From: an uncultured Rubrobacteraceae bacterium
GTDB taxonomy: Bacteria; Actinomycetota; Rubrobacteria; Rubrobacterales; Rubrobacteraceae
Reading direction: 5' to 3'
DNA: 32,460 nucleotides
Assembly: GCA_902806065.1 (NCBI GenBank)
Contig: CADCVE010000061.1
Span: 1 to 32,460, forward strand
Positions 8,390 through 17,477 of this stretch are shown here, in pieces. A program made the position numbers and the translations under genes. The stretch's first letter is position 1, and every line of letters begins with the position of its first letter. The notes under the pieces were generated by a model. It worked only from the letters and a program-made list of their open reading frames with translations. It made no database searches and had not been told where the DNA came from.

Positions 8390-10350
8390 GCCACGCGCCT
8401 CCTTTCGACCAGTTGTACCAGGGAATCGGCCCGCAGGTCCTCCAGTCGCAGACATCGGGCACCGAGTGCGTCCGCGACCTCCCCCGCCATCCCGAGCCTC
8501 ACGTAGCCCTCCTCCGTATCCACGACTACCGCTGCCGCTCCTAAAGACGCCCGCAGTCCCGCCGCCGCCCGGCGCGGGTCCGGCCCCGCCGTGGCGCGCC
8601 CATCGGTGAGTAGCACGAGCAGGGGGCGCCGCTCGGCGTCACGCAGCCGCTCGCGTTTCAGTACCTCCGCGGCCTTTTCGAGTCCCGCTGATATTGGTGT
8701 GCGGCCTCCAGTTGGTAGCTCTTCGAGACGAGGAGCGGCGAGATCCACGCTGGCGGTCGGGGGGAGGAGCAGGCTCGCGCCTTCACCGCGAAAGGAGATC
8801 AGGGCGACTTTGTCACGACGCTGGTAGGCGTCGTCGAGGAGAGAGAGGACAGCTCCCTTCACGGCGCTCATGCGCTCTTTGGCGGCCATTGACCCGCTGG
8901 CGTCCACGAGGAAGAGGATCAAATTGCCCTCCCGCCCCTCCCGGACCTTCTCCCGCAAGTCCCCGGAACGCACCAGAACTCCCGGCCCACTACGCCCTCG
9001 CCCCTTCTGATACGGCGCCGCCGCCCGCACCGTAGCCGCGAGCGCCACGTCCCTCACCGGTCCTTCCACCTCCCGGTCACCGACCGGCTGTCCTAGAGGA
9101 CCGCCAACGACGCGGCTCCTCCGTCCTAGAGGACCGCCCCGGCCTCTCTCCGGCACCTCCAGACGGACCGGCCTAAACGACTCCTCCGGGGAGTGGTTCC
9201 TCTCTCCCGCACCCTGATGCGCTCCGGAAGCCTCCCCGGCCGGATGATCCGGCTCCTTGTCGCCGCCGCCCTCGCTAGGCGGAGCTCCCCCGTTCGGGCC
9301 TTCCGGCGATCCGTCTGGCGAATCATCGGGCGGGTCGGGCTTCTCGGAGAGAGCGTTATCGAGCTCTTCGGAGTCTATGCCGGGCTGCTCGAAGGGACCG
9401 CGCCGGCGGCGGTGAGAGAGAGCGAGTAGCGCGGCCTGGCGAACATCCTCCGTTGTAACCTCGTCGCGTCCATCCCAGGCGGCCAGGGTACGGGCGGTCT
9501 TGGCGGTAACTATGTCGCCGCGCAGACCGTCTACCCCAAGCTCCGCGCACAGGGTGGCTATCTTGTGGAGGATGCTATCGGGGAGATGTATCGCGGCGAG
9601 ACGGCCGCGCGCTTCCCGCACGGATTCGGCGAACGTGGCGTCTGCGTCGGCCCACTTCTTCGCGAAGTCCTCGGGGCCGGCCTCGTGATGGAGACGGCGG
9701 CGGATCACCTCGACTCGTTCGGCGGGGTCGGGACTGCCGACGACCTCGACCGTGATCCCGAACCTGTCTAGTAGCTGCGGCCGTAGCTCGCCCTCCTCTG
9801 GGTTCATCGTCCCAACCAAGATAAAGCGCGACTGATGCCGGACGCTTACACCTTCACGCTCCACGTGATTCACGCCCATCGCCGCCACGTCGAGAAGCAA
9901 ATCCACCAGATGATCTGAGAGCAGGTTCACCTCGTCCACGTACAAAATGCCCCGATGCGCCGCCGCCAGGAGGCCCGGCTCGAACGCCTTCCTGCCTTCG
10001 CCAAGCGCCTTCTCTATATCCAGAGTACCCGCCAGCCGATCCGTGCTCGCCCCAACCGGAAGCTCCACCAGCCGCACCGGACGTTCCTCGACCAGCGCAT
10101 CCGCCGGATGCGGCCCCGCCGGGCATTCGGGGTTCGGGCTCTCGGGGTCACAGGAGTACGGGCAACTGACGATAACCTCTATCGGGGGAAGTAGCTTCGC
10201 GAGCGCCCTTACGGCGGTGGATTTGGCGGTCCCCTTCTCGCCGCGTACGAGTACGCCACCGACCTCTGGTGAGACGGCGTTTATGAGCAGGGCGAGCTTC
10301 AGGTCTTCCTGGCCGACAATAGCGGAGAATGGGTAGAAGTACGTGCTCAT
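8386..10350 (-). CDS. Fused ChlI/ChlD-type AAA+ and VWA chelatase subunit, putative CobN partner
   Basis: This 654-residue protein combines two chelatase subunits. Residues 1 to about 330 form an AAA+ ATPase of the magnesium-chelatase I type, with Walker A GEKGTAKST (37-45), Walker B ILYVDEVNLL (Asp139-Glu140) and the FILVGTMNPEEG sensor segment. Residues of about 330-420 are an acidic, Pro/Gly-rich linker. From about 475 follows a VWA domain with intact MIDAS residues: DASGS (483-487), Thr551 and Asp583. The short run GGPLG occurs twice in the linker. Such proteins stand in for CobS and CobT in many actinobacteria and would power cobalt insertion by CobN, encoded one gene upstream. Magnesium chelation is less likely, since no chlorophyll genes are present. 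The start overlaps the stop of the preceding gene (ATGA). Confidence 0.9.
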   Translation of the reverse strand: MSTYFYPFSAIVGQEDLKLALLINAVSPEVGGVLVRGEKGTAKSTAVRALAKLLPPIEVIVSCPYSCDPESPNPECPAGPHPADALVEERPVRLVELPVGASTDRLAGTLDIEKALGEGRKAFEPGLLAAAHRGILYVDEVNLLSDHLVDLLLDVAAMGVNHVEREGVSVRHQSRFILVGTMNPEEGELRPQLLDRFGITVEVVGSPDPAERVEVIRRRLHHEAGPEDFAKKWADADATFAESVREARGRLAAIHLPDSILHKIATLCAELGVDGLRGDIVTAKTARTLAAWDGRDEVTTEDVRQAALLALSHRRRRGPFEQPGIDSEELDNALSEKPDPPDDSPDGSPEGPNGGAPPSEGGGDKEPDHPAGEASGAHQGAGERNHSPEESFRPVRLEVPERGRGGPLGRRSRVVGGPLGQPVGDREVEGPVRDVALAATVRAAAPYQKGRGRSGPGVLVRSGDLREKVREGREGNLILFLVDASGSMAAKERMSAVKGAVLSLLDDAYQRRDKVALISFRGEGASLLLPPTASVDLAAPRLEELPTGGRTPISAGLEKAAEVLKRERLRDAERRPLLVLLTDGRATAGPDPRRAAAGLRASLGAAAVVVDTEEGYVRLGMAGEVADALGARCLRLEDLRADSLVQLVERRRVA

Positions 10351-10727
10351 CGACGCTCCCCCACAGCCAGAGCTAAGAACAGGGACAGAGCGAGTACTCC
10401 TGTTACGATCTCAACGAATAGCACATCGGCCGACGCGGTAAGGAAAACAGGCGCGGAGACGTTGGCGAGCAGCAGGATGACGAGTATCGCGAAGAAGGCG
10501 ATCGGGTTCGCTCGCAACCAGCGCCCGGTCCCCCTTCTCCGATAGTCCCAGATACCTAGAACGACGCCCGTAGCCAAGAGCGTGATCAGGACCGCAAACA
10601 CAAAGTCCGACTCGAACACCCCAGGTACTAGATATCGTACGAGCAGCCCGAAGGGTGTGAGTAGAACAATAAGCCAAACGTAGAACAGCGCAGAATTCTC
10701 CCGCAGCCTGGAACTCAAGCCTCTCAC
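10347..10727 (-). CDS. Small multi-pass membrane protein between the cobaltochelatase subunits
   Basis: This 126-residue protein of unknown family appears to have four transmembrane segments, roughly at residues 14-34, 40-60, 73-92 and 98-122, separated by a short basic loop (YRRRGTGRWLRAN). No metal-binding His or Cys cluster is seen. It is locked between cobN and the chlI/chlD-type gene by a GTGA overlap at its start (10724-10727) and an ATGA overlap at its end, so it is made together with both chelatase subunits. A role in membrane placement of the chelatase or in cobalt delivery is possible but is inference from position only. Confidence 0.8.
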   Translation of the reverse strand: MRGLSSRLRENSALFYVWLIVLLTPFGLLVRYLVPGVFESDFVFAVLITLLATGVVLGIWDYRRRGTGRWLRANPIAFFAILVILLLANVSAPVFLTASADVLFVEIVTGVLALSLFLALAVGERR

Positions 10728-13700
10728 GCCCGGTCCTCCAACAGCCCCTCGTTCTCCAGATACGCCCGCTTGAGCGCATCGAGGTCTTCCGGGTCAGGAT
10801 CGGCCCACAGACCGCGCTCTGCCGCCTCCAGCAACCGCTCGGAGATGGCGCGCAAGGCCCAAGGATTGGACTGCTGCATGAAGTCGCGCACCTCCTGGTC
10901 CAGGACGTATTTCTTCGTCACGTCCTTGTACATCCAGTCTTCGACGACACCCGCGGTGGCGTCGTAGCCGAAGAGGTAGTCGACGGTGGCGGAGAGCTCG
11001 AAGGCACCCTTGTAACCGTGACGTTGCATGGCCCCGATCCACTTGGGGTTCGCCACACGCGAGCGGAACACACGCCGGGCTTCCTCCGATAAGTCCCTGG
11101 TCTTTACCCTCGATGGGTCCGCGGAGTCACCTATATATGCTTTAGGGTCGCGGCCGGTGAGGGCGCGGACAGCGGCGATCATGCCTCCGTGGTACTGGAA
11201 GTAGTCGTCGGAATCGAAGAGGTCGTGCTCGCGGTTGTCTATGTTCTTCACCGCGACCTCGGTTCGCCGCAGGTTCGCCTCCATCTCTCCACGCGCCTCC
11301 ACACCGTCCAGGCCCTTTCCGTACGCATAGCCGCCCCAGACGGCGTAGACCTCCGCGAGGTCCTCGTCACTCCTCCAGTTACGCGCGTCCATCAGCGGCA
11401 GCAGGCCCGCTCCGTACGCGCCCGGCTTGGAGCCGAAGATGCGGGTGGTGGCCTGGCGGTCGTCCGCCCCGGCTTTCTTCTCCTCGGTTGCGTGCTTTTT
11501 GACGAAGTTCATTTCGTCTGGCTCGTCGAGAGCGGCGACGATACGAACGGCATCGTCCATGAGGGAGATCAGGTTCGGAAAAGCGTCTCTGAAGAAGCCG
11601 CTGATCCTGACCGTCACGTCTACCCGGGGCCGACCAAGCTCCTGCAGAGGTACGACCTCCAGCCCGGTCACTCGCCGCGACTCCTCGTTCCACAAGGGCC
11701 GGACACCCAGAAGCGCCAGTATCTCCGCAACATCGTCTCCCTGAGTGCGCATCGCCGCCGTGCCCCACACCACGATCCCAACGGTCTCCGGGTACCTCCC
11801 CTCCTCTTCGAGGTAGCGCCGCAGGAGATCGTCCGCCAGCTCCCGCCCGACTTCCCACGAGAGTTGCGACGGCAACGCCTTCGGGTCCACGGAGTAGAAA
11901 TTACGCCCCGTCGGGAGTACGTTCACTAGCCCGCGCGTCGGGGACCCGGACGGCCCCGCCGGCACGTACCCACCTTCGAGCCCCCGCAACAGGTTCCCCA
12001 TCTCCTCCGGCGTCCGCATCAGACGCGGCATGACCTCCTCCGCCGCGAACCGCAGCGAACGCTCCACGCCGCCATCTACTACACCCAAAACCTCTTCGCA
12101 GACGGCTCCGGCCACGGAAGGATCCCAGCCCCTACTCTCCATCGCGAGTAGCAGGGCCTGCGCCGCCTCCTCCAGCATGTCCAGAAGATCGGAGGAGGTC
12201 GCCGGAGGAGACGTGCCGGGGAAACGGGTGACCAACTCTTCAGGCGCAGCTCCGTCCATGACGCGCGTGCCGCCGTTCTCGGAGAGTACACGCTCGTCGA
12301 GGCCGTAAGCGGAGCCAACGGCGCGGCGCAAGCCGGGGACTTCTCCTGCTCCGAGCCTCAGGATGGCGGCGAGAAGGTGACGTAGAGGCTCACCTTCAGG
12401 GGCCTGGCCCAGGACGTGCAGCCCCCCGCGGATAGGCAGGTCCTTTATCTCGCAGAGGTAGCCGTCGACGTGGTTGAGGAAGTCGCCGAACTCCTCGGGC
12501 TGCTCTTCGATCCCGAGGTCGTTGTGCAACTCGGCGTCGCGCAGGGTCTCCCATATCTTCACTCGTATCGCCGGGAGCTTGGACGGATCGAGTGTCTCGA
12601 CCTGGTAATACTCGTCGAGGAGTTGTTCGAGGCGGGCGAGGTCGTCGTAGGTCTCCGCCCGCGTCATCGGTGGGATGAGATGGTCCACGACCGTGGCGTG
12701 CGCTCGCCGCTTGGCCTGCGTCCCCTCTCCGGGGTCGTTTACGACGAACGGGTAGAAGAACGGCACGTCGCGCAAGGTAGCGTCCGGGGCGCACGAGGGC
12801 GAGAGACCCAGAGACTTACCCGGGAGCCATTCGAGGGTGCCGTGTTTACCGAGGTGGACCACGGCGTCGGCGCCCCACTCTTCTATCATCCACCAGTAGG
12901 CGGCGAGGTAGTGGTGCGTCGGCGGCAGGTCGGGGTCGTGGTAGATCGCGATGGGGTTCTCCCCGAACCCTCGCGGCGGCTGTATCCCGACGAAGACGTT
13001 GCCGAAGAGCAGGCCCGCAACGACGAACTCCCCGCCATCCACGTACAGTTCCCCCGGCGGCGGACCCCAGTGTTTCTCTACATCCGTCCGCAGCCCCTCC
13101 GGCAACCGGTCGAACCACTGCGCGTAACAGGCGGTATCCAGCCGTCCGGTGGCGCCCCGCAGCTGCTCTTCGGAGAGGAACTCCAGATCATGCCCCCCGG
13201 CGGCTATGAGAGCATGGATCAGGGCATCGCCAGAGGTATCTGCCTCTTCCGGCACACCGTCTACCGTGTACCCGGCCTCGCGCATCGCCCCGAGCAGCCC
13301 GACGGCGCTCACCGGAGTATCGAGCCCGACGGCATTGCCGACCCGCGAATGCTTGGTCGGATAGTTGGAGAGAAGCACGGCGACCTTTTTGTGTGCGTTC
13401 GGGGTTCGGCTCAGGCGGGCGAAGCGGGTGGCGAGGCCGGCCAGCCGCTGCGTTCGCTCGGGGTCGGCTGCGTAGAAGGTGAGCGGGGCGCCGACTGGCG
13501 ATCCGGTATTGAGAGTCTCCTTGAAGGAGAAGGGGACCCCGATGATGCGCCCGTCGAACTCCGGTATCGCCACCTGCCAGGCGGTGTCTAGCGGTGAGAG
13601 GCCCGCGTCCGACGCCAGCCACGCCTCACGCGATGAAGTCGTGCAGATCCCCTGAATCACCGGAACGCCCAGAGCTTCGAGCACCGGGACCTCCCACTCC

Positions 13701-14482
13701 AGCCAGCCCTCCGGCGAGCCCTCCTTGTGCGCATCAGCCGCGTTAGAACCTCCACCAGCCAGCACGGTAGTTACCAAAGAGTCCACCCTGCCTCTCAGCA
13801 TCTCCAGCGCTGGGACCTCTCCATCTTCGTTGGCGCGCAGGGAGTAGCAGTACACGGGCAGGGCGTTGGCCCCGGCCCTTTCGAGCGCACGTACGAGGGC
13901 GTCCACGAACGCGGTGTTGCCGCCCATCCAGTGCGCGCGGTAGAAGACGACGCCGACCGTCGGCCTCTCCGCGTCGTGCAACGCGAGCAGGTCTCGTAGT
14001 GGAGCGCCTTCGGGGAGACCCGGATGGTAGACGCCCAGCTCCGGCAGCGGGAGCGGCGGCTCGAAGCCGTAGCCCTCGACGAGGAGGGTGTCGGCGACGA
14101 AGCGGAGAAGGTTCTCCGTGTTCCCTACACCGCCGTGGCGCAGGTACTCGAACGCCTCGGCGACCGTCCCGGAGGGCGCGGTTGAGAGGGCCGTAAGCTC
14201 CGCGTCGGGCTCCGCCTCCCCACCGAAAGCGAGCAGGGGGATGTCAAGCTCCAGGCACCTGCGCCGCAGCTCATCGAGGCCCTCAGTCCACGCCCGCCGC
14301 CCGCCAAGGAGCCTGACCATTACGGCCCCGGCGTTCGGTAGCGCATCCTCGAAGAAGGCTCGAGGCTTATCGAGCTTCGTCGGGTTGGCGCAGCGGATCT
14401 CGGGGAAGCCCTCCGGGAGTGACTCCGCGGCACGGGCAGTAGCCAGGATCTCGGTATCCGCGGTGGTCAGAAAAAGCAGCAA
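10724..14482 (-). CDS. cobN: CobN: cobaltochelatase large subunit
   Basis: This 1252-residue protein has the usual length of CobN, the large subunit that binds hydrogenobyrinic acid a,c-diamide and inserts cobalt with ATP hydrolysis by its partners. Typical CobN/BchH segments include VVHLGKHGTLEWLPGKS near the centre, YPFVVNDPGEGTQAKRRA, LPTGRNFYSVDPKALPS and ETVGIVVWGTAAMRTQGDD, and the C-terminal EVRDFMQQSNPWALRAISERL. The start is TTG at 14482, six bases after the upstream stop. The alternative assignment, magnesium chelatase BchH, is unlikely given the surrounding cobalamin genes. It implies cobalt insertion after ring contraction, which contrasts with the CbiD and CbiG genes of the same operon. 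Confidence 0.95.
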   Translation of the reverse strand: MLLFLTTADTEILATARAAESLPEGFPEIRCANPTKLDKPRAFFEDALPNAGAVMVRLLGGRRAWTEGLDELRRRCLELDIPLLAFGGEAEPDAELTALSTAPSGTVAEAFEYLRHGGVGNTENLLRFVADTLLVEGYGFEPPLPLPELGVYHPGLPEGAPLRDLLALHDAERPTVGVVFYRAHWMGGNTAFVDALVRALERAGANALPVYCYSLRANEDGEVPALEMLRGRVDSLVTTVLAGGGSNAADAHKEGSPEGWLEWEVPVLEALGVPVIQGICTTSSREAWLASDAGLSPLDTAWQVAIPEFDGRIIGVPFSFKETLNTGSPVGAPLTFYAADPERTQRLAGLATRFARLSRTPNAHKKVAVLLSNYPTKHSRVGNAVGLDTPVSAVGLLGAMREAGYTVDGVPEEADTSGDALIHALIAAGGHDLEFLSEEQLRGATGRLDTACYAQWFDRLPEGLRTDVEKHWGPPPGELYVDGGEFVVAGLLFGNVFVGIQPPRGFGENPIAIYHDPDLPPTHHYLAAYWWMIEEWGADAVVHLGKHGTLEWLPGKSLGLSPSCAPDATLRDVPFFYPFVVNDPGEGTQAKRRAHATVVDHLIPPMTRAETYDDLARLEQLLDEYYQVETLDPSKLPAIRVKIWETLRDAELHNDLGIEEQPEEFGDFLNHVDGYLCEIKDLPIRGGLHVLGQAPEGEPLRHLLAAILRLGAGEVPGLRRAVGSAYGLDERVLSENGGTRVMDGAAPEELVTRFPGTSPPATSSDLLDMLEEAAQALLLAMESRGWDPSVAGAVCEEVLGVVDGGVERSLRFAAEEVMPRLMRTPEEMGNLLRGLEGGYVPAGPSGSPTRGLVNVLPTGRNFYSVDPKALPSQLSWEVGRELADDLLRRYLEEEGRYPETVGIVVWGTAAMRTQGDDVAEILALLGVRPLWNEESRRVTGLEVVPLQELGRPRVDVTVRISGFFRDAFPNLISLMDDAVRIVAALDEPDEMNFVKKHATEEKKAGADDRQATTRIFGSKPGAYGAGLLPLMDARNWRSDEDLAEVYAVWGGYAYGKGLDGVEARGEMEANLRRTEVAVKNIDNREHDLFDSDDYFQYHGGMIAAVRALTGRDPKAYIGDSADPSRVKTRDLSEEARRVFRSRVANPKWIGAMQRHGYKGAFELSATVDYLFGYDATAGVVEDWMYKDVTKKYVLDQEVRDFMQQSNPWALRAISERLLEAAERGLWADPDPEDLDALKRAYLENEGLLEDRA

Positions 14483-14488
14483 ACCTAT

Positions 14489-14875
14489 CTACCTCTCTCC
14501 CTCTCTCTGTCCGGCACCATCGGTGGAGCGATCGTAGAGTATCCCCCAAACAAGCTCGGCCACCGGCAAGGCGACCAGAAAACCTGCCGCCAGCGCCGCG
14601 TACCAGCTACCAGTCAGCGCGCCCGCCGCCAACGCTACCGACGAGAAAACCACCGCGAGTACAGTAAGCGTCGTCCGATCTACCTTGCGTTCCGGCTCCC
14701 GCACCGCCGCGCCCGTCTCAGCGAGCCGCTCGTCAGCGGCCATAACCCGGATGTCACCGGGGTTATCCTCCAACCACTCGTCCGCTGCCTTCTCCGCGGC
14801 CTTAACCTCTCTCGCGGTCCTGGCTTCGAGCATTACATCGATCAAGGCTCTTCGCTCCTCGTCCCTCGTACTCAT
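14489..14875 (-). CDS. Small two-pass membrane protein between cobQ and cobN
   Basis: This 128-residue protein has no family that I recognise. Residues 1-65 are charged and helical (for example EERRALIDVMLEARTAREV), then two hydrophobic segments follow at about 69-88 and 91-112, and a short hydrophilic tail ends the protein. The soluble part would lie on one side of the membrane with a hairpin anchor behind it. The ATG at 14875 is preceded by GGAGGG and lies two bases after the cobQ stop; its own stop is six bases before cobN. The context suggests a membrane accessory to cobalt insertion or uptake. This is inference. Confidence 0.75.
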   Translation of the reverse strand: MSTRDEERRALIDVMLEARTAREVKAAEKAADEWLEDNPGDIRVMAADERLAETGAAVREPERKVDRTTLTVLAVVFSSVALAAGALTGSWYAALAAGFLVALPVAELVWGILYDRSTDGAGQREGER

Positions 14876-14877
14876 CC

Positions 14878-16449
14878 CTAACCCTCCGAGCCCTGACCGA
14901 CCAACGCCCCGGTCTTACGTCGGACGTCGTTGGTTTTAGGTGGCACGGACGGCAGTCCTGGCGGAGGGCCGTCCTCCACGAGCCGCAACAGGGCATCCCG
15001 GTCAATGTTCTCCGCGATGAGGTCCCCAAGCCTCTCGAACTGCGCCTCGCGCCGGGTGGCGAACGACTCCTCACCCGGCTTCCAGTCAAGCCCGCTTACC
15101 CTAGCGACCCAGAGTAGAAAGGCGCGTCTGAAGCCGTCGGACTCGAAGACGCCGTGCCAGGAGGTGCCGAGAGTCATACCAACGCGACAACCTTCAGTAT
15201 CACCCTCAGCGCTACCGTTCATGGCAAAAAGTGGTTCGCCGCCGGAACGGTGGACGCGGCCGTGGTGGATCTCGTACCCCGAGACTTCCGCGTCCCCGAA
15301 GCCTGTCGCGCGTCCTTCGGGGCGCGCGAGGATCTTCTCCTCCCCAAAGACCGTCTCCACGGGCAGGAGGCCGAGCCCCGGTACCTCCCCTTCACCGCTC
15401 TCGACGCCGTCCCGGATGCGCTCGCCGAATATCTGGTAACCGCCGCAGACACCGAAGCTCGGGAGGCCGCGTCGCGCCCGTTCGGAGAAGGCGCGGTCGA
15501 GGTCCCGGGAGCGGAGCATCTTCAGGTCATCGACGGTGGCTTTGGTACCGGGGAGGACGGCGAGGTCGGCAGCGAGTAGTTCCTCGTATGACTCGGTGAA
15601 GCGTACCGACACGCCCGGCTCATGGGAGAGGGCGTCGAGGTCGGTGAAGTTGCTGATTCTGGACAGCCGGACGACCGCGACCCGCAAAATATCACGCCCG
15701 AGCGGCGTCGAGACCTCCCGCGGCGTGTCCAGGGCGAGCGAGTCCTCTCCGTCCAAACCGAGCCCCCACACCCACGGCAACGTCCCGAAGAAAGGCCGGC
15801 CCGTAAGCTCGCTCAACTTTTCGAGGCCCGGCGCGAGTACGGCCGCATCCCCCCGGAACTTATTCACCACAAAGCCCCCGATGAGCGCCTGATCCTCTCT
15901 ACTCAGGAGTGCGAGCGTCCCGTAGAGGGAGGCGAAGAGCCCGCCCCGGTCTATATCTCCGACGACGATCACGGGCAAGGCCGCCGCGCGGGCGAGGCCC
16001 ATGTTCGCCAGATCGCCCTCTCTGAGGTTGATCTCCGCTGGGCTCCCCGCCCCCTCGCAGATCACGACCTCAAAGCGCCGCCGCAGGTCATCGAGCGACT
16101 CCAGCACTATGGGCAGGAGGTCTCCCTTCATTCCCTGATAGCTCGCAGCACTTGCCGTGGCCCACGGCTTACCGCGGACGATCACCTGCGTACTCTTCTC
16201 CGCCGATGGCTTGAGCAGCACCGGGTTCATCGCGACCTCGGGCTCCACGCACGCGGCGGCGGCCTGCGCGGCCTGTGCCCGCCCGATCTCCGCCCCCTCC
16301 TTCGTCACAAACGAGTTGAGTGCCATGTTCTGCGCCTTGAACGGAGCTACTTTGACCCCCTCACGCGCCAGCCACCTGCAAATACCGGCCACGACCACGC
16401 TCTTCCCTGCGTCCGAGTGCGTACCGGCGACGAGCAGCGCCCCCCTCAC
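14878..16449 (-). CDS. cobQ: CobQ/CbiP: cobyric acid synthase
   Basis: This 523-residue enzyme amidates the b, d, e and g side chains of adenosylcobyrinic acid a,c-diamide with glutamine and ATP. The N-terminal domain has the P-loop GTHSDAGKS (residues 9-17), then APFKAQNMALNSFVT and the ICEGAGSPAEINL region. The C-terminal glutamine amidotransferase domain carries the nucleophile Cys335 in FGVCGGYQIFG, and EIHHGR close to the C-terminal catalytic His. The frame stays open 48 codons upstream, but the GTG at 16449 overlaps the cbtA stop (GTGA at 16446-16449) and begins directly with the family N-terminus, so it is the likely start. Confidence 0.95.
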   Translation of the reverse strand: MRGALLVAGTHSDAGKSVVVAGICRWLAREGVKVAPFKAQNMALNSFVTKEGAEIGRAQAAQAAAACVEPEVAMNPVLLKPSAEKSTQVIVRGKPWATASAASYQGMKGDLLPIVLESLDDLRRRFEVVICEGAGSPAEINLREGDLANMGLARAAALPVIVVGDIDRGGLFASLYGTLALLSREDQALIGGFVVNKFRGDAAVLAPGLEKLSELTGRPFFGTLPWVWGLGLDGEDSLALDTPREVSTPLGRDILRVAVVRLSRISNFTDLDALSHEPGVSVRFTESYEELLAADLAVLPGTKATVDDLKMLRSRDLDRAFSERARRGLPSFGVCGGYQIFGERIRDGVESGEGEVPGLGLLPVETVFGEEKILARPEGRATGFGDAEVSGYEIHHGRVHRSGGEPLFAMNGSAEGDTEGCRVGMTLGTSWHGVFESDGFRRAFLLWVARVSGLDWKPGEESFATRREAQFERLGDLIAENIDRDALLRLVEDGPPPGLPSVPPKTNDVRRKTGALVGQGSEG

Positions 16450-17219
16450 GGGGAGCCGCTCTCCGCGAGATTGGCGGCCGGCGCGCCATACATCTTTCGC
16501 GCCTCCGCTCTCTCCCCAAGCAGCCCGAATATTGCCCCGAGGCTCGCCCATAGTACGGTCTGCGTCCCCAGCGACGAGAGCCGGAAGCTCCACAGCAACC
16601 CAGCCGGGAACTCGCCGGGATCAGCGGCGGCCGGCAGACCCACGAACAGCACGCTTACCGCGATGATCAGCCCAAGCCCGACCACCACCTGGCGAACCGA
16701 AGTGCTTACGACACACCGCTCCCGAAGATACCTGGAAGCGTGCCAGGCCGCCAGGATCGCGAGCAGGGAGAATCCGACCAGTGCGAGGTAAGCAGCAGTG
16801 CGTGTTCCGATGGTGGCCGGGTCTCCAACGGCGGGAGGGTTAGCCGGGTACTTGAGAAAGGGGATCAAGACCGTCCCAGCGAAGATTACCGCCGCCAGAG
16901 ACACGCTGCGGGTCCACTCACTCCCGGCGGCCATGCGGCTGCGGAAGTAAGCGTACACCAACCCGAACAGCCCCCCGATAAACACCCCGGAGAGCCCCGT
17001 GGCAAAGAAAAGCCCAACCTTCTGGGTCGCGCGGCTGAAGACCTCTCCATCGTCCTCGTGCGAGCGCGCAGCGCCCTCTTCGTGACTGTGAACGGCAGAC
17101 TCCTCTAGCGCTATAGCCTGATCCAACAGCGGTTCTCCGGTAAAGAAAGCGAAGAGTCCTGCCAGAAGGCCGGCGAGCAGTCCGGCGGCCATGCCACGGC
17201 GCAGGTAGGGCGTGATCAC
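16446..17219 (-). CDS. cbtA: CbtA: predicted cobalt transporter, membrane subunit
   Basis: This 257-residue integral membrane protein matches the CbtA family, predicted cobalt importers that usually sit behind B12 riboswitches. The N-terminus reads MAAGLLAGLLAGLFAFFTGEP followed by a loop rich in His, Glu and Asp (AVHSHEEGAARSHEDDGE) that could bind metal. About five or six hydrophobic segments follow, one with FFATGLSGVFIGGLFGLVYA. The start is GTG at 17219, 13 bases after the cbtB stop. Its stop overlaps cobQ. The pairing with cbtB and the upstream riboswitch make the assignment firm, while cobalt transport itself is a family-level prediction. Confidence 0.92.
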   Translation of the reverse strand: MITPYLRRGMAAGLLAGLLAGLFAFFTGEPLLDQAIALEESAVHSHEEGAARSHEDDGEVFSRATQKVGLFFATGLSGVFIGGLFGLVYAYFRSRMAAGSEWTRSVSLAAVIFAGTVLIPFLKYPANPPAVGDPATIGTRTAAYLALVGFSLLAILAAWHASRYLRERCVVSTSVRQVVVGLGLIIAVSVLFVGLPAAADPGEFPAGLLWSFRLSSLGTQTVLWASLGAIFGLLGERAEARKMYGAPAANLAESGSP

Positions 17220-17232
17220 TTGTCGAACCTAT

Positions 17233-17448
17233 TTAGTGGCAGGGAACGGAGAGCAGGTGACGTCCATCGTGGGCGAACTCGTGCATGTAATCCGCGAGCC
17301 CCGCCGCCTGCCCGAGCAAGGGCACGAGCAACTCCCCGCTGGCGGAGAGGAGGACAAAGAGCATCCCCAATAGAAGTAGCGACAACAACCAACTCCACAG
17401 CGGCATCTCGCCTAAAGAGATGCGCCGTTCGAGGGAATCCCTCTCCAT
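17233..17448 (-). CDS. cbtB: CbtB: small predicted cobalt transporter subunit
   Basis: This 71-residue protein has one transmembrane helix (about residues 18-40, LWSWLLSLLLLGMLFVLLSAS) and a C-terminal His-rich tail (YMHEFAHDGRHLLSVPCH). That arrangement is the hallmark of CbtB, whose histidines are thought to bind cobalt. The ATG at 17448 is seven bases after AGGAGG (17455-17460). It is the first gene after the cobalamin riboswitch, so it and the whole operon should be repressed when adenosylcobalamin is abundant. It is short, but the motif and the position next to cbtA make it convincing. Confidence 0.92.
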   Translation of the reverse strand: MERDSLERRISLGEMPLWSWLLSLLLLGMLFVLLSASGELLVPLLGQAAGLADYMHEFAHDGRHLLSVPCH

Positions 17449-17461
17449 AAAGAACCTCCTT

Positions 17462-17477
17462 CGGGGTCCTCGCCCCG
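17462..17477 (-). promoter_or_regulatory. Hairpin next to the cbtB Shine-Dalgarno sequence, candidate expression platform
   Basis: The transcribed strand reads CGGGG, a six-base loop, CCCCG, one base before GAAGGAGG of cbtB. A five-pair GC stem without a U tract suits a translational or anti-terminator-like switch better than an intrinsic terminator. One arm touches 17477-17483, which can also pair with 17529-17535 (see findings). Confidence 0.45.

Noticed and set aside
8386-10350. Magnesium chelatase for chlorophyll synthesis
   Set aside because: Surrounded by cobalamin genes including CobN, with no bacteriochlorophyll genes; cobaltochelatase role preferred.
12416-13591. 391-codon plus-strand frame opposite cobN
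   Set aside because: The minus strand is unmistakable CobN; the antisense frame reflects high third-position GC.
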